In this document: piece after piece, positions 21,035 to 32,999 of the stretch
Position numbering within the stretch: position 1 is the stretch's first letter
Layout: each line of letters begins with the position of its first letter
Program-made: the position numbers and the translations under genes
NCBI GenBank assembly: GCA_028023455.1
Contig: JAQFVV010006645.1
Span: 62,001-126,000 of the forward strand
Reading direction: 5' to 3'
DNA from: Epiperipatus broadwayi
Lineage: Eukaryota; Onychophora; Udeonychophora; Euonychophora; Peripatidae
DNA: 64,000 nucleotides
Notes under the pieces: generated by a model
Database searches by the model: none
The model's input: only the letters and a program-made list of their open reading frames with translations
What the model was told of the DNA's origin: nothing

Positions 21035-23079
21035 ATATATATATAGACAGGTATATAATAAGCCTGTGTGATTCAGTTAATATAACATCTTGCATTTTTC
21101 AAGTTATTACTTAATTGATTGGCCATGATTTTATTAAAGTCAACCTATAACACGGTTGGCAGTTATTTTTATAACAATATTTTGTCATAATAAGAATTCT
21201 ACAATTTGGAAAAGAGTCAAAAAATAATATAACTGACTGAACAAAATGTTCACTTCTAAATAAAAAATGTCATAATAGTTTCAAAAAAATTAAAATCCAA
21301 GTAATATATTAATACATAATATAAAAACATGCTGTCGTTGGTTAAACTATACGTTTTTATAAATAGTTACTCATTGTAACATAATGTCAACTTTCTCATT
21401 AAATTATACGTTTATAAACATGCATTCAGAAAATGCATTTTTATTTTTTCTTAGTGCACGTGTAATTTATACACAGTATTATAAAATAACAGTGATCAGA
21501 AATAAAACCTTTAATGTTTTCATTTCTGACAGAATAATTATATTCTGGCATGCCATTTAAAATTAATTATCCTTATAAAAAGTCAAAGTAGCAATGCAAA
21601 ATTTGCAATAAATTATAAGAGTGAAATACAGATTTTATTTTTTTCTTAATAAATGAACCAAATACATCAAACCTTATTAAAAATAGTAGTGGATTTCTTT
21701 TTTTTACTTATTCTTATTTCTTTTTTTTTTTAAATATATATGCAATTAGTATATTGATATAATTAGTCATTATTATTTTTTTTAAATGAGCATGTAACTT
21801 TTTTTAAAAGAGAAAAAAATAAAAGTAACAGTATTCATACTATAATTAATAATTAACCTTTAAAATAATTTATTTTTATCTCTATAGAAACGTTCAGTCC
21901 TACGCTTTTAATGTAAATACGATTTGAAATATTTACGTGAGTTTATTTTTAGATGCTAACTGTGACTATAGAATGTTATAAGTTCAATTTATTGATCTAA
22001 CTTAATTTTCTTGTAGAATCATATGGAGGTTTTCTCAGACAATATTAATAATTATTATACATTTCATCGTTTAATTTAAAATAATTTATAATATAGTCTA
22101 TATTTCAATTTATATATATATAAGAATTTTTTAAAAAAATAATAATTTTATTTTTAATAATTTAACGAAGTTGTACCCCCCCCCCATAAAAAATTAAATA
22201 TTTTTGCAATGTAAATAATAGCTTAAATATATTTTGAAAGAAAAAAAACATATAAAATTGGAAAATTTTATTAAAAATTTTACTAGAGTAAAAATCATAT
22301 CGGTTTAAAATAAGATCCATATGATAACACAGAGATGAAGATAGTGTCAATTGATTTTTTCTAATTGTGCAATTCACGTGACACATTTTTCGGTTAAAAA
22401 AAAAAAAAAACGTTATTGCTTTATTTTTAAAAATAAAAGGATGAATGCAAAATGATTATTAGTCTGGATTATAAAAAATTTATAGGTGGAACTTTCAATT
22501 TATTTATTAACTCAACTAACAACACATTTTCCAATATGCACAGATTCTGCCTAATGAAAATAAAAACTCTGTATACTTCAGTAGCGAGACTTAAATATCT
22601 ATTTCTCTTAGTAACGCGATTATTATCTTACCTCACAGTTCTTGGAAGCGATAACACGAAGTTCAATGCAATATCCACTAGCAAAATGTCTACTCCACTA
22701 CGCCATTAAACCCATGCTCAGAATTGATCGAGTGTGTATGTGTCATAAATTTTTCTTCGATGTTAATGATTGGTGGAACTCTAAATTCCATTCATACCGC
22801 TAGAGTGCTGTTTATGAACGGTCTGCAGGCCATCTCGTGATTATAAAAAGCATTTTTTTTTAATAATGAAAAGTTCTATATTAATTGTAGAGTCTCCAGA
22901 TTCCGTTTGAATAATTTTACTGTTTCAGTTAAATTCGTATTTGTCCTGTAATATACATGCATGCATGCGTTAAAATAATGAATAAAATTGAAATTTTTTA
23001 AAGAAGTTATTTTTTAGTATTAATTATGTGTGTTTGCAATATATACAAATGGTAGTGTGATCATATATGCATTATAATA
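21035..23079. other. No recognised feature
   Basis: AT-rich. It includes a nine-C run near 22177-22185 and a somewhat less AT-rich stretch at 22560-22830 without coding features. Frames at 22162-22386 and 22452-22709 show no domain. Confidence 0.45.
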
Positions 23080-23188
23080 TCAAGCATATATAATAAGAAG
23101 GATTTGAACTCCGACTTTCAAGCTCCCCACGCTCCACTCCATATTATACAACTGATACACATGACCATATAAATATGAAAAAGATAAA

Positions 23189-23245
23189 TGATCTCCAATA
23201 CATGCATTTTGTGCTGAACAAGCACTCATCAGTTGGTCTGGATCA
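23189..23245 (-). ncRNA. Hammerhead-like motif, family A copy 2
   Basis: On the minus strand: stem I TGATC...CCAA / TTGG...GATCA, core CTGATGA, and a perfect 5-bp stem II GTGCT/AGCAC with loop TGTTC. AAAA replaces the required GAAA, and an ATGCATGTA helix III segment follows. The G-to-A core change should abolish or strongly reduce cleavage. Stem structure is excellent. Confidence 0.6.
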
Positions 23246-23912
23246 CTATCTCTTACACATATACACAATCATTGCTCAGTTTATATTAAGATAGCAAATT
23301 TTCAAACTTTAATAGACAAGCTCCACTCTTCTCCACCCTCCAATTTTTCAGCCATCCATATCATTGAAAATCCGATGATGTAATTAATACTCAAAGCCCT
23401 TGTTGTTGCCAATATTATAGTCATACTCATGTAGACTTTAAGTCACTATGACCCCTCACATATATAGGACCTTAATATGTCCATTTAACCATACAGAAGA
23501 GGGATGGGCAAAATACAAGCTGAATATGTAATATTTAAATATATGTATATTATTTATATTAAACTTAGTGTAATTACAATTACTTGAAACTCAGACTTTC
23601 AAGCTAATTACATTAAGTTTAGTATAGATAATATACATGTATTTAAATATAAATTCAGCCTGTATTCTATCAATCACTCTTTTTTTAGATTTAAATGGAC
23701 ATATTATGACCCTATATGTGAGGGGTCAGAGTGAGGTATGACAATAGTATTGTCATCAACAAGGGCTTTGAGTGTTACATTCTTGGATTTTCAATGATAT
23801 GGATGACTGAAGAGTTGGAGAGTAGAGAAAATTGAAGCTTGTCAATTAAAGTTTGAAGATTTGCTATCTTAATGTAAACTGAGTACTGAATGTACATATG
23901 CATGGGAGATGG

Positions 23913-23969
23913 TGATATGGACTAACAGATGAGTGCTGATTTAGCATAAAATACATCTATTGGAGATCA
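23913..23969 (+). ncRNA. Hammerhead-like motif, family A copy 4 (decayed)
   Basis: In the right arm of the palindrome: TGAT/ATCA distal stem I, CTAA/TTGG proximal stem, core CAGATGA (one change), stem II GTGCT/AGCAT, then AAAA. It keeps the layout but two core positions are lost. Confidence 0.45.
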
Positions 23970-24049
23970 TTTATCTTTTTTACATGTATGTCATCATGTA
24001 TATTGGTTGTATAAGATGGAATGGATGGCTGTGAGGAATTTGATAGTCT

Positions 24050-25550
24050 GATGACATATATTTAAATAATAGATGTAAAATAATAAACTGTACCAAACAA
24101 ACATTAAAAGTTATCAATAAACACATTTTATTATATATTTATGGTTCTCTGTAATATCATTGGATTATTTACTTCCAGTTAACTTTTCTGTGTTTATACT
24201 ATTTTATGTAATAGTGCAAGATCAATCTATTGCAGGTATATATAATGAGTGCTTTGTGATGCAGTAGTTGGCTTAGATCTTGGAACATATCTATGATATC
24301 CAGGTTTATTTTAATAAGATAAGCATTACTAAACATCTTAATATTTTGGAAAGACTTTTTCCCTGAAATGGCTATTATATTGTATTTTGATTTAGCTTTA
24401 TATACATATAATAGAATATGTATAGTATGTTAAAGTTTTAATATTTCTATGCTAAAATTTTATTGTAATTTTACTGCACATGTCCCATGCTTATGATTAA
24501 TAATTTAATTATTGCAATCTCATTTTTAATGCAGTGATATTCAAATTCCATGCTTTGCATATATCTATGCTATTCTTTCTTTGATTGGTAAAATTATTGA
24601 AGTTGGTAATAATGATGTTAAATGAGAGTAAGCAAAAATTTCTGTAGTTTAAATATTCATGTTTCTCTTTATGATGACTAAATCAACCATCCATATAATA
24701 ATATTGGCCCTGGATGAAAATGGGTTCATCTTGTATCTGCTTTGTAATTTGACTTTGGTCCTAAAAAATATTGCATCTATTGTTGGTAGCAATTAGAAGT
24801 TTATTTCCTGAAAAGATTACATATTATTTGGTGCTGCATAATTTAATTACCATAGAAATATTTACACTATGCCATATATAGAAAAGAATTGGATAAATGG
24901 TGAAATGTTTGAAATACGTCTGGTCACATTGCTTTAATCATTCTGTGCTGTGATAAGTTCATCGCTCCCCTGATTAATCTTTCAATTTTTGATTTTATTA
25001 TCAAATCATTATTTTATATCAGAATTTAATAAATTGGACTTGATTTAATAAATATTTATGTTTACAAATAAAAACCAACTAATACAATCATATTTAAACT
25101 TTACAAATATTGACAAAACAAGTTCATAATAAGAACAAAGGAAGTAAAACACCATTCAACTGATTAAAAATGAACTAAATCTTTTTTTATAGAAATCTAT
25201 TTTTAAACTCCAAAATAATAAATGTTAATATCTGATAAATCTATCAACTTCTACTTTAAAACATTAAAATTATTTTATAATTTTTAGAATATCTCAAAAG
25301 ATTCTAACACTGTTGTCACTAATAACATTTAGCAATTAGTTTCATAAGCTATGGTGATTGTAACATCATATTTTTTTTGTTAAAATTATGCTAGAATTTA
25401 GTAACTTTATTTATAAAAATAAAACATATATGTATAAAATAAAATTGGAATCATGTATACTTTTGTTTTTTAACAATTATTATACAATTATTGTGTAAAA
25501 ATAATTATAAATCATTAAATACGCAAACTATCAATCTTTTTCTATTCCAA
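24050..25550. other. No recognised feature
   Basis: AT-rich, without coding frames or clear repeats. Possible old repeat material. Confidence 0.45.
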
Positions 25551-25554
25551 AAAT

Positions 25555-25765
25555 CTACTTGAAGTTATCAAGCTATTTGTAATTCTGCATGTTATGGAAA
25601 ATCAAGGGCTGATCACTTAACAAGAATAGCTCAGTATAGATATTTGTACAATAGAGCAAAGAAAAGCAATGAATATTCCTCAATATTTATAGACAATGAA
25701 CAAAATTTTTGCCATAAATTTGATTTGTTTAGAGCTGGAATTGTATGCACTGAGAGGGATTAAAA
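25555..25765 (+). pseudogene. Possible retroelement RNase H tail fragment
   Basis: Translation around 25584-25640 reads SACYGKSRADHLTRIAQ, resembling the last RNase H motif of retroelements (G-N-x-x-A-D-x-L-A-K/R). The frame continues to a stop near 25760. No upstream catalytic motifs were recognised, so this is a weak call. Confidence 0.35.
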
Positions 25766-25983
25766 AATAAAAATTTAAAGAGACTTGACCATTAGCTAAA
25801 GATCATGTAAACAAAAAAAAACACAAGCATTCCTCTCTAGAAGAAGTGGGTTCTTGAAGTAATTTAAATATCTTTGAATATTAAAAAAAAATTTTAATGA
25901 TTTTAAATATTAAAAATATTTATCAGTATACATATAGATTCTGAACACTAAAGAAATAAAAGAGCTATTATTATTATGTATAA

Positions 25984-27086
25984 CAGTGGTCTTTAACCTT
26001 TTCACACCTGCGGACTGGAAAAAATAAGGATAAGATTTTATGGACTGGCAGAAGTCTACAGATAAATTTTCTTAAAGATTTAAACTGCTTAACCTTAGAT
26101 AAGCATAATTGTTATAACTGACCAAAACAACACACTATTTACTGTGTATTGTAATGGTGTTGCTTACCTTCACATGCTGAACACTCTTTCTAGAGTTGTG
26201 CAGTCGTACTGCTACAGAAATCAGTACATTCTCATTAATGTACCTGCATTGCTACGTTTATTATTTTATTGTTAAAACAAGCAAAAATAAAATGTTATTC
26301 ACCTGAATGTTGGGAAATGTCACAGCTAGGGTAATTACATGACAATGATTATGATAAATGTAATATCTGTGTTTAATGTTAAATATACAAAATGAAGTTA
26401 TATAGAGAGAGAGTTTGTATAATAAACTTTCTTTTTTTTTTAATTTTGAATCTGGTGTTATTTTAATCTCATTTTTACCCAATTAAAAAAAAGAAACTGA
26501 ACGAAAAGTTGTTTTGGTAAAGTGTCACATAGAAATAAAGCAATCATTATAAAGATGTCATTTTTCTAAAAAAAATAAATAATAATAATAGATTTACATT
26601 CTCGATGAATGGAAATCATCATCAATGATCTGTCTCCATTTTGTGAAGTTTACAATTTCAAAAAGAAATGTCACACACAAAATAAAAAGATGATACAAAT
26701 GCAATAAAAAATTTTGCTATATGTGACCAATAAGTGAGCTGATGCAATACAGAAATGCCTACTAGGTATAGAAATTGACATGTAAGAAGTGGTGCAATTA
26801 TCATGAGATTGATGCTTTGTCTTTTAAAGATTGCATTTTTACATAAATTCCTTTGGTTATTATTTAGTAATTATAGCATTATCTAATAATTTAAATAAAA
26901 TTTTGATTTATAATTAATTTTATTTAAGTAATTGCGATGAAAAATAAATAAAAATTGTTTATATTAATTAAAAGTTTTAAATCTTATTATTTTGTTATTA
27001 CAAACTTTCCTGCCAGTCTAGCATGGACCAGCAGAAAACTTCTGCAGACCTGCACTGGTTTGCAGAGCAAGGGTTGAAGACCACTG
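25984..27086. mobile_element. Non-autonomous hAT-type DNA transposon (1103 bp)
   Basis: Begins CAGTGGTCTTTAACC and ends with the complement of CAGTGGTCTTCAACCC. It is flanked by a perfect 8-bp duplication, atgtataa (25976-25983 and 27087-27094). Eight-bp duplications and CAGTGG-type ends are standard for hAT elements. Subterminal blocks near both ends contain actgg/ccagt-type sequence. No transposase frame was recognised. The small minus-strand frame at 26261-26482 is not convincing. Confidence 0.85.
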
Positions 27087-27094
27087 ATGTATAA

Positions 27095-28440
27095 TATATC
27101 AAAAGCATGCTAAGCATGAATAAAAGCTAAATTTAAATACATAGAGATTGTCATTTGTGTACAAATGTCCAGAAAACATTTATGTAAATATTGAAGTAAT
27201 TTCACAAATGCTTTTAAGATTAAAAACAAAGAAGGCAGGACTAAAATATTTTAATTTTGTTACTTTTCAATTATACTGCTCTCTTTAGATTTTTATTTTG
27301 AATTTAAAAAATCAACATTCAAAAGTACAGGATTTAAAAAAAAAAAAAAAAATTAGTAAAATATCTCTATAGATGGTTATACAAGCATGATTTAATAAAA
27401 TATGACAATAATGAGTTTTCCCAAATATCTTTATCTCAATGATATGAAAGATTATGTCACAACAAAAATGGCTAAGTGATCTTAAACTCAGTCCAGAAAA
27501 ATTTTAAAATATCTAGAAATATATTATATGCAAGATTAGATAATTTTCTTTAGTGGTATAGAATTACAAAAAGGTTGGTAATGAAGCCATTGAAATAAAC
27601 TAGGAAAGATTTTTATTTTTCAGTGGATCTATGAACCAGCTGAAAAAATAATTATGTATATATATGTGTGTGTGTGCGCACACATGTACATATAAGCAGA
27701 ACAATTTATACTATGTTAAAATTATATAATAATTGGCATGATAAACTTTCAGGTGCTAATCCAATGCCTTTTGATATCAAAGTAATTCATGCTGTAGAAG
27801 AAATTAAAGCCACTTTCATCTGTCATATGATATGATCTTTCCATATTATTCCATTTACCATTTTATTAGCACAAACAATTTGTTTATATATATATATTTG
27901 TTGTTTATTTGATTTCAACATAATTAAAACGAGTAGTAATTAGCATTGCCTCTGAATTTAAATTACAAGCCAACTTGAACGGTATTGCTTGGACATCTGT
28001 GCAACTTGAGATTTATTCTAATATATGCCATTGTCTAATTTATCATGCATATAAGCTTTTGATAGACAAGTAAAAATGGATTCGTTTTTATCTGCCATGT
28101 GAATTAGTTTGACACTAGAAAGCCTTGTTTGCCAAATTATCATTTCAATTATTATATATAAAGTTGTAAAAACAAATTACAGAATAAATTATGTTAAAAC
28201 ATAATAAATAATTACAAAGAAAAATAATAACAAAAAGCCATTCAAAAATAAATACAGCCATTCCACCCCTCCCCCTCATCAAAAAAAAAGAAAGGAGGGA
28301 GGAAAAAACAAGCATTCTAAATATGAATTTTACGATGACTATACAAACTAATCTATGAATACAAATATATCCACTTATAGACAGACCTTGTTGGTCCATT
28401 TTTCTGTTTACTTGATATTTTGCAATAATGTATTTTATTT
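27095..28440. other. No recognised feature
   Basis: AT-rich DNA with a (TG)n tract near 27660-27685. No supported gene. The open frame at 28145-28450 (minus) has no domain features. Confidence 0.45.
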
Positions 28441-28449
28441 TATTTAGCA

Positions 28450-29200
28450 AAAAATCTCTGTCTGAAATACTAATACCATGTCTAAATGTACTTTACCAAT
28501 ATCTTCTATTATATATCTTCCCAAAGGAAATGCACTTATTGCCCTTTTTTAGAATGCATTTGAGATAATCCTTGCAAGGTAGACAGAGTCTATTTCTCCT
28601 ACAAAATCCATGCTCAAGTTCACCATAAAAACCCTTTTAGGAAGTCTTCCATTCATTACTCATTTTACATATCCAATTCAACAAAGGTGTTATTTTACAA
28701 TAGTAAACTCAATAGTATTCCATCAAGTCAGCTGACAAACATATTGATTGGATTTGTAATCTTACCATGAATATCCTTAAATAAAACTTTTGAATGATTT
28801 TATATTGAATTGATAGGCTATTAAAGTTTCATATCCATACAAAAAATTAGATAAAATTACAACTCTATATAGAAGTAACTTAGTTGCAGTAGTTATTTCT
28901 TTATGATGAAATACTCTATGCAGCAGCATCATATTAGAGTGTATGTTGGATACCAATATCTAAGTCCACCTTTCTGTTTATAAAATTATCAAGGTATCTA
29001 AACTTATTTACATTCTTATTTCAAGCTGAAAGTTGCTGATGCCTTTTCTTACATCACCAGCTGACAGTGAACTTTAATTACCAAGATATTTAAACTTCTT
29101 TATATTCTTAAGTTGATAGTCATTCAAGCTGAAAGTTACTGAAGATTTTTCTTCAGTCCATTGGTTGATAGGGAACTTGAGCTGTTTGAACATTAATTAA
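28450..29200 (-). mobile_element. LINE relic of a third type, C-terminal region
   Basis: Minus-strand broken translation gives LYRVVILSNFLYGYETL, then QFNIKSFKSF, DYKSNQYVCQLT and GRLPKRVFMV...LSMDF. These match the conserved tail of LINE proteins with blocks of the type LLYGCESW, DYISNQEVL and NRLPKxVFYGEL. Heavily mutated. Near 29000-29140 a segment of about 100 bp with caagctgaaagtt is imperfectly duplicated in tandem. Clade uncertain (CR1/Jockey-like guess). Confidence 0.55.
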
Positions 29201-29209
29201 TAAACTGAA

Positions 29210-29930
29210 ATGTGCTATAACTTGTGGAAAGTTCACAGTTAATGAGTGTCTAACTTATTAATAAGATGTAGCATAAAATGGAAATATATAGTAAGATGGG
29301 AAAAAACATTTTACAGAAAAAAATTTCATAAAAAAGTAAAAAAAATATCTGTCACAAAATTGTTATATTTTCACACATCTATGTAAATATGTTGTATCAT
29401 CGTGGTTCAAGCCATAATAACTCTCTTCTTTCCATGTTACATTAAAATAATATTTGAAGTTCTATTTGGAACAAAACTAAAGATATGTCAAAAATATTTT
29501 GAATGTAAAATCTGAGACTATATGTTTTCCCTTTACTAAAATTCAGGTATGTTCTTTGTTTCATAAAGGTTATAATTGGAAAATGAAAAACCCTAAAAAT
29601 AATAAACAGAGGATATCCCAACAAAGTATGGTCAGCAGAAAATTTTGAATATATTCAAAAAGTAGCTATTTTTGAGTTTAAAACACTCATTTTTAATGGC
29701 AACTATAATGATCAGTCATATATTCACTCATGTAGAGGACAAAAATAGAATTTTTAGTTGCTTTTGATAGTCACAGAGCAACTGAAATCAACAAAAATAT
29801 CTTTGTATTTCTATGAGCATTATTTATTGATATATTATATTTAGTATTTCTAAAATCTTTGGATAGTCTAAACTAATTTGGAATAAAAATGGTGAAAAAT
29901 TCTGCATATAGTAGGTACTAGACAGTGTAA
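29210..29930. other. No recognised feature
   Basis: AT-rich, with no coding or repeat structure recognised. Confidence 0.4.
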
Positions 29931-30446
29931 GCTATAGTAATCAATGTATGCAAAATTTGTGCATAAAATTCCTGTTATCTACTCATTCAACATCACTAGA
30001 TTAGTTTCTAACTTGTGGCTTTCAGGAGTGAGAAGGCTTGGATCTGACATCACTACATCTAGATGTTAGAATCTAATATAATTCTCTAGTAACTACTTCT
30101 TACCTTTTTAAGTTAACTATAAAGCTATGAATCAAAATAAAAACACAATAATGTTTTCAATTCAAAATCATTCAACTCATATAGTTATACATATCTGAAC
30201 TCATTTCAGTATTATGCATTTTGGCATCTTTGCTTCTTTAATAACCAGAGTCAATATCATCCCATGGGCAGGAGTAGCTTAACATGACTAAACATCACAT
30301 GAACACTATTTTTCTATGCTTATATAAGTTGTTAATATGGTGACAAACTCTTCATACCATAGTGTTAAACAGTGTATCCCATAATAATCAATGTATGCAA
30401 AAGGATTTATGCATAAAATCCTTATTTAGAATCTACCAATCCAATA

Positions 30447-30488
30447 TCTCCAGACCAGTTTCTAGCTTGTGGTTTCCATCAGTGAAAA
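30447..30488 (-). ncRNA. Hammerhead-like motif, family B (decayed)
   Basis: The minus strand has CTGATGG in place of CTGAYGA, then GAAACCACAAGCTA, GAAAC and TGGTC. The layout is kept, but a core base and the ACTAGT helix III are altered. Confidence 0.35.
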
Positions 30489-30678
30489 GTCTTGGATCCA
30501 AGAACACCAAAATCTATAAATACTGAATTATGTGCCTATTCAAATGGATAAGCTTGGATCGAAAATGTATTTTCATTTTGAGCTTACAGCTTTATAGTTA
30601 ACTAAAAGGGAAAAAGGTGGCTGTTAGAAGATTGCATTAGAACCTAAGATCTAGGTGCAGTGATCTCAGATCCAAGGC

Positions 30679-30721
30679 TCCTCACTGATAAAAAACTACA
30701 AATTAGAAATCAGTCTGGAAA
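30679..30721 (+). ncRNA. Hammerhead-like motif, family B (decayed)
   Basis: TCCTCA is followed by CTGATAA, a degraded stem II and TAGAAATCAGTCTGGAA. Recognisable only by comparison with the 47-kb copies. Confidence 0.3.
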
Positions 30722-30789
30722 ATGCTATATAGGGATGTTATGAACAAACCACTCAGTGGCACTACTGTATAGAGAGTTTGAGTTGCTCA

Positions 30790-32250
30790 CTGTTTTAATA
30801 GCTTGTATAAGCATAGTCAGGATTGTCTATGTTAAATCTTAATGTAATACATCAACAATACAATGCTTAAAAGAATCAACAAAAAAGAAATGTTAGCAAT
30901 CCAGCAATATTTAGTCCTGATTATTTAATTGATTCAATCCAATTTTATTTTATTGAACTTATATATATATTCAATATCTTCACAATTATATGAAGTAAAT
31001 AAAATATTTTTGGTGTTGACTATGTATTATTTTATTTAAATTTTTGACATCTCGATCTTAATGAAGAATTGTTAGGTCATAAGTAATAATGACATTGAAC
31101 ATGAAGTAAAGATCAATAATTTTTATATATAATATATATTTGATGGTTAATTATTCAGAACAGGTGGATTAATAAAAAAAAAATTATTTCCTTAAGCTTT
31201 ACAATTAATTGATTTAAATAAAACCTTTTACCATGTCGAATATAGGTGAATTGGTGTGAAAGTATTTTAAAAACTGGACTTGAAAGGTCCAATAATTTTT
31301 ATAATTCAATATTTGGTATGAGCATTTTCACCAAAAAAAAAAGAAAGACAGTCTGCATTTCTAGAATATACAAACACTTAGAAAATTATTTAAGATGAAA
31401 GTATTTTGATTCACATTCTCAAGTACTTTCAAATAATGTTTCAAGAAGATTATTTATATAATTGACTTTAGATTTAAATTTTATTATTAATATTAAGTAA
31501 AAAAATTGTATTGCTATAGTCAATTGCTTTGAAGATCTTCTGATAATTGAACACTTAGGTTGCAGATTGGGCACACAAGTTCTATTCAATTATTCAAATT
31601 AAGGGATGGTTGTTTTACTTTCCTGGAATAAAAACTAATCCTGTTCTGCATTATACATGAAAGACCTAATTTTTAATAGACAAATTAAGTCATTGCAGTT
31701 CAATGTAACTCAAATAGCATGAGATAAACTTATGTTTTGATCTTTGCTTTATTAAAATGTTCTTTCTATATATTTATTTTTAACAGAATACTGCATATCT
31801 TCTTTATTAGTTATGTATTTGTTGGTTATTTTTATTAAATATGTTGCTTACAATTTTTAAAATAATTCTTGAGTCGGTTAATTTATTTTTAATTAAAACA
31901 TATATATGGATTATTAACGTATTTTATTATAAGCATGAAAATAAACAATAAATTGAACATTGAATAATATATTAAAGTAATATTTTAAAAACTTCTGTAA
32001 AATTATAAAATATATGTTATAATAGTAAATATTGATAAAATAAAAATGTCAAAAATATTTATTTACTCGAATCTTTTCAACGAGTGAGAAAAGAATTTTA
32101 AGTAGTTATATTATTTTCAAATTTGATAACAATGAAATGAAATTGCGATTATTATTTTTATAGTCTTTTGCTTGGAAATGAAATTTGTACTACATTTATA
32201 AAATATTTTATTAATAAATCATTTACTAAAAGGATATTGTTTATTAACCT
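30790..32250. other. No recognised feature
   Basis: AT-rich, without supported coding sequence or repeats. Confidence 0.4.
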
Positions 32251-32264
32251 TTTAACCGCTAATT

Positions 32265-32965
32265 TTATCATTGGTTGTATCAGATAAAAATCAAATCTTT
32301 TAATTGGCCAACTCACAAACTGAAGACAAAGCCTATTGTTAAAACATATTCGCCTATAATATTAAATTCAACTCAGATACGTTTATAAAAAGTATATTAT
32401 TCATTTTTCAGGTTATGAAGAGAACGAAAGTTCTTTCAAAAATAAAGTGCTATTTATTTATTCTAAAATATTCAATATCGGCAACATAAAAGTTATAATG
32501 TAAACAAAAAGATCGACTTTTACGTTATAGAAAAGTAAATATTTCTTTTTACTACAACTTCAATATTTGTACTAAAATCTTCAATATTTTTCGAAAATAA
32601 TTTTGTTTTTTTATTATTCTCTCTGAAAATTATGTTTAATTTCCATAAATATTATTTAATAATAATTTAAATCGTATTCAAAATGAAAATCTCAGCGTTT
32701 TTCTTTATTTTCTTTGATCAGGCAGTTTCTTTGTTCTTTCCAGCCAATCGAATGTCTTTTTCGGCTGAGAGCATGCTAAGAACCAATCACAAATAATGTT
32801 CCTTCTTTGTTTAGGTTTAAATGCATTTTTTTTTCTATTTTTTACTTCTAAAATAAATCGGAAGATGTCACGATCGTACAGAACTTTTAAAAACGAATTC
32901 AATAAGTGTTTAACGAATATTTTCGTATAAAAACTGGCTGAGTTAGAGTGATTTCAGATGTCGAC
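32265..32965 (+). repeat. Twin-CCAAT repeat, copy 1 (promoter-like)
   Basis: Shares scattered but ordered blocks with the reverse complement of 38640-39555. Near 32300 it has ttttaattggccaactcacaaac. Near 32742 and 32781 it has CAGCCAAT and ACCAATCA, about 35 bp apart. Near 32925 it has tataaaaactggctgagttagag. The order CCAAT, CCAAT, TATA-like box, GGCTGAGTTAG resembles a promoter. Whether it is a repeat's own promoter or a duplicated host promoter cannot be told. The frame at 32705-32902 (minus) overlaps and is not convincing. Confidence 0.45.
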
Positions 32966-32999
32966 GAGGAGCCTCGTAAAAAACAGTCAAAGAAGCCTT

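Larger units (their letters stand above)
23090..24048. mobile_element. Family A inverted dimer (long palindrome, arms about 465 bp)
   Basis: The left arm from about 23112 pairs with the right arm ending about 24048, centred near 23580. Matched blocks include gactttcaag/gatagtc, tcatcgg-like core segments, ttttcaatgatatgga, aaagcccttgttg/caacaagggcttt and ctcacatatatagg/cctatatgtgag. Each arm holds one hammerhead-like core. A B-box-like GAGTTCAAATCC (minus strand, about 23101-23112) lies at the outer end of the left arm. Arms are perhaps 85 percent identical. The open frame at 23080-23268 is incidental. Confidence 0.75.
29935..30775. mobile_element. Family B repeats: one single arm and one palindrome
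   Basis: 29935-30110 is a minus-sense family B arm. 30170-30340 is the unit's spacer segment (complement of 53790-53910). 30340-30770 is an inverted repeat whose arms both contain the hammerhead region. Outer pairs include aaactcttcataccatagtg against cactactgtatagagagttt. Old and divergent relative to the copies at 47 and 53 kb. Confidence 0.6.
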
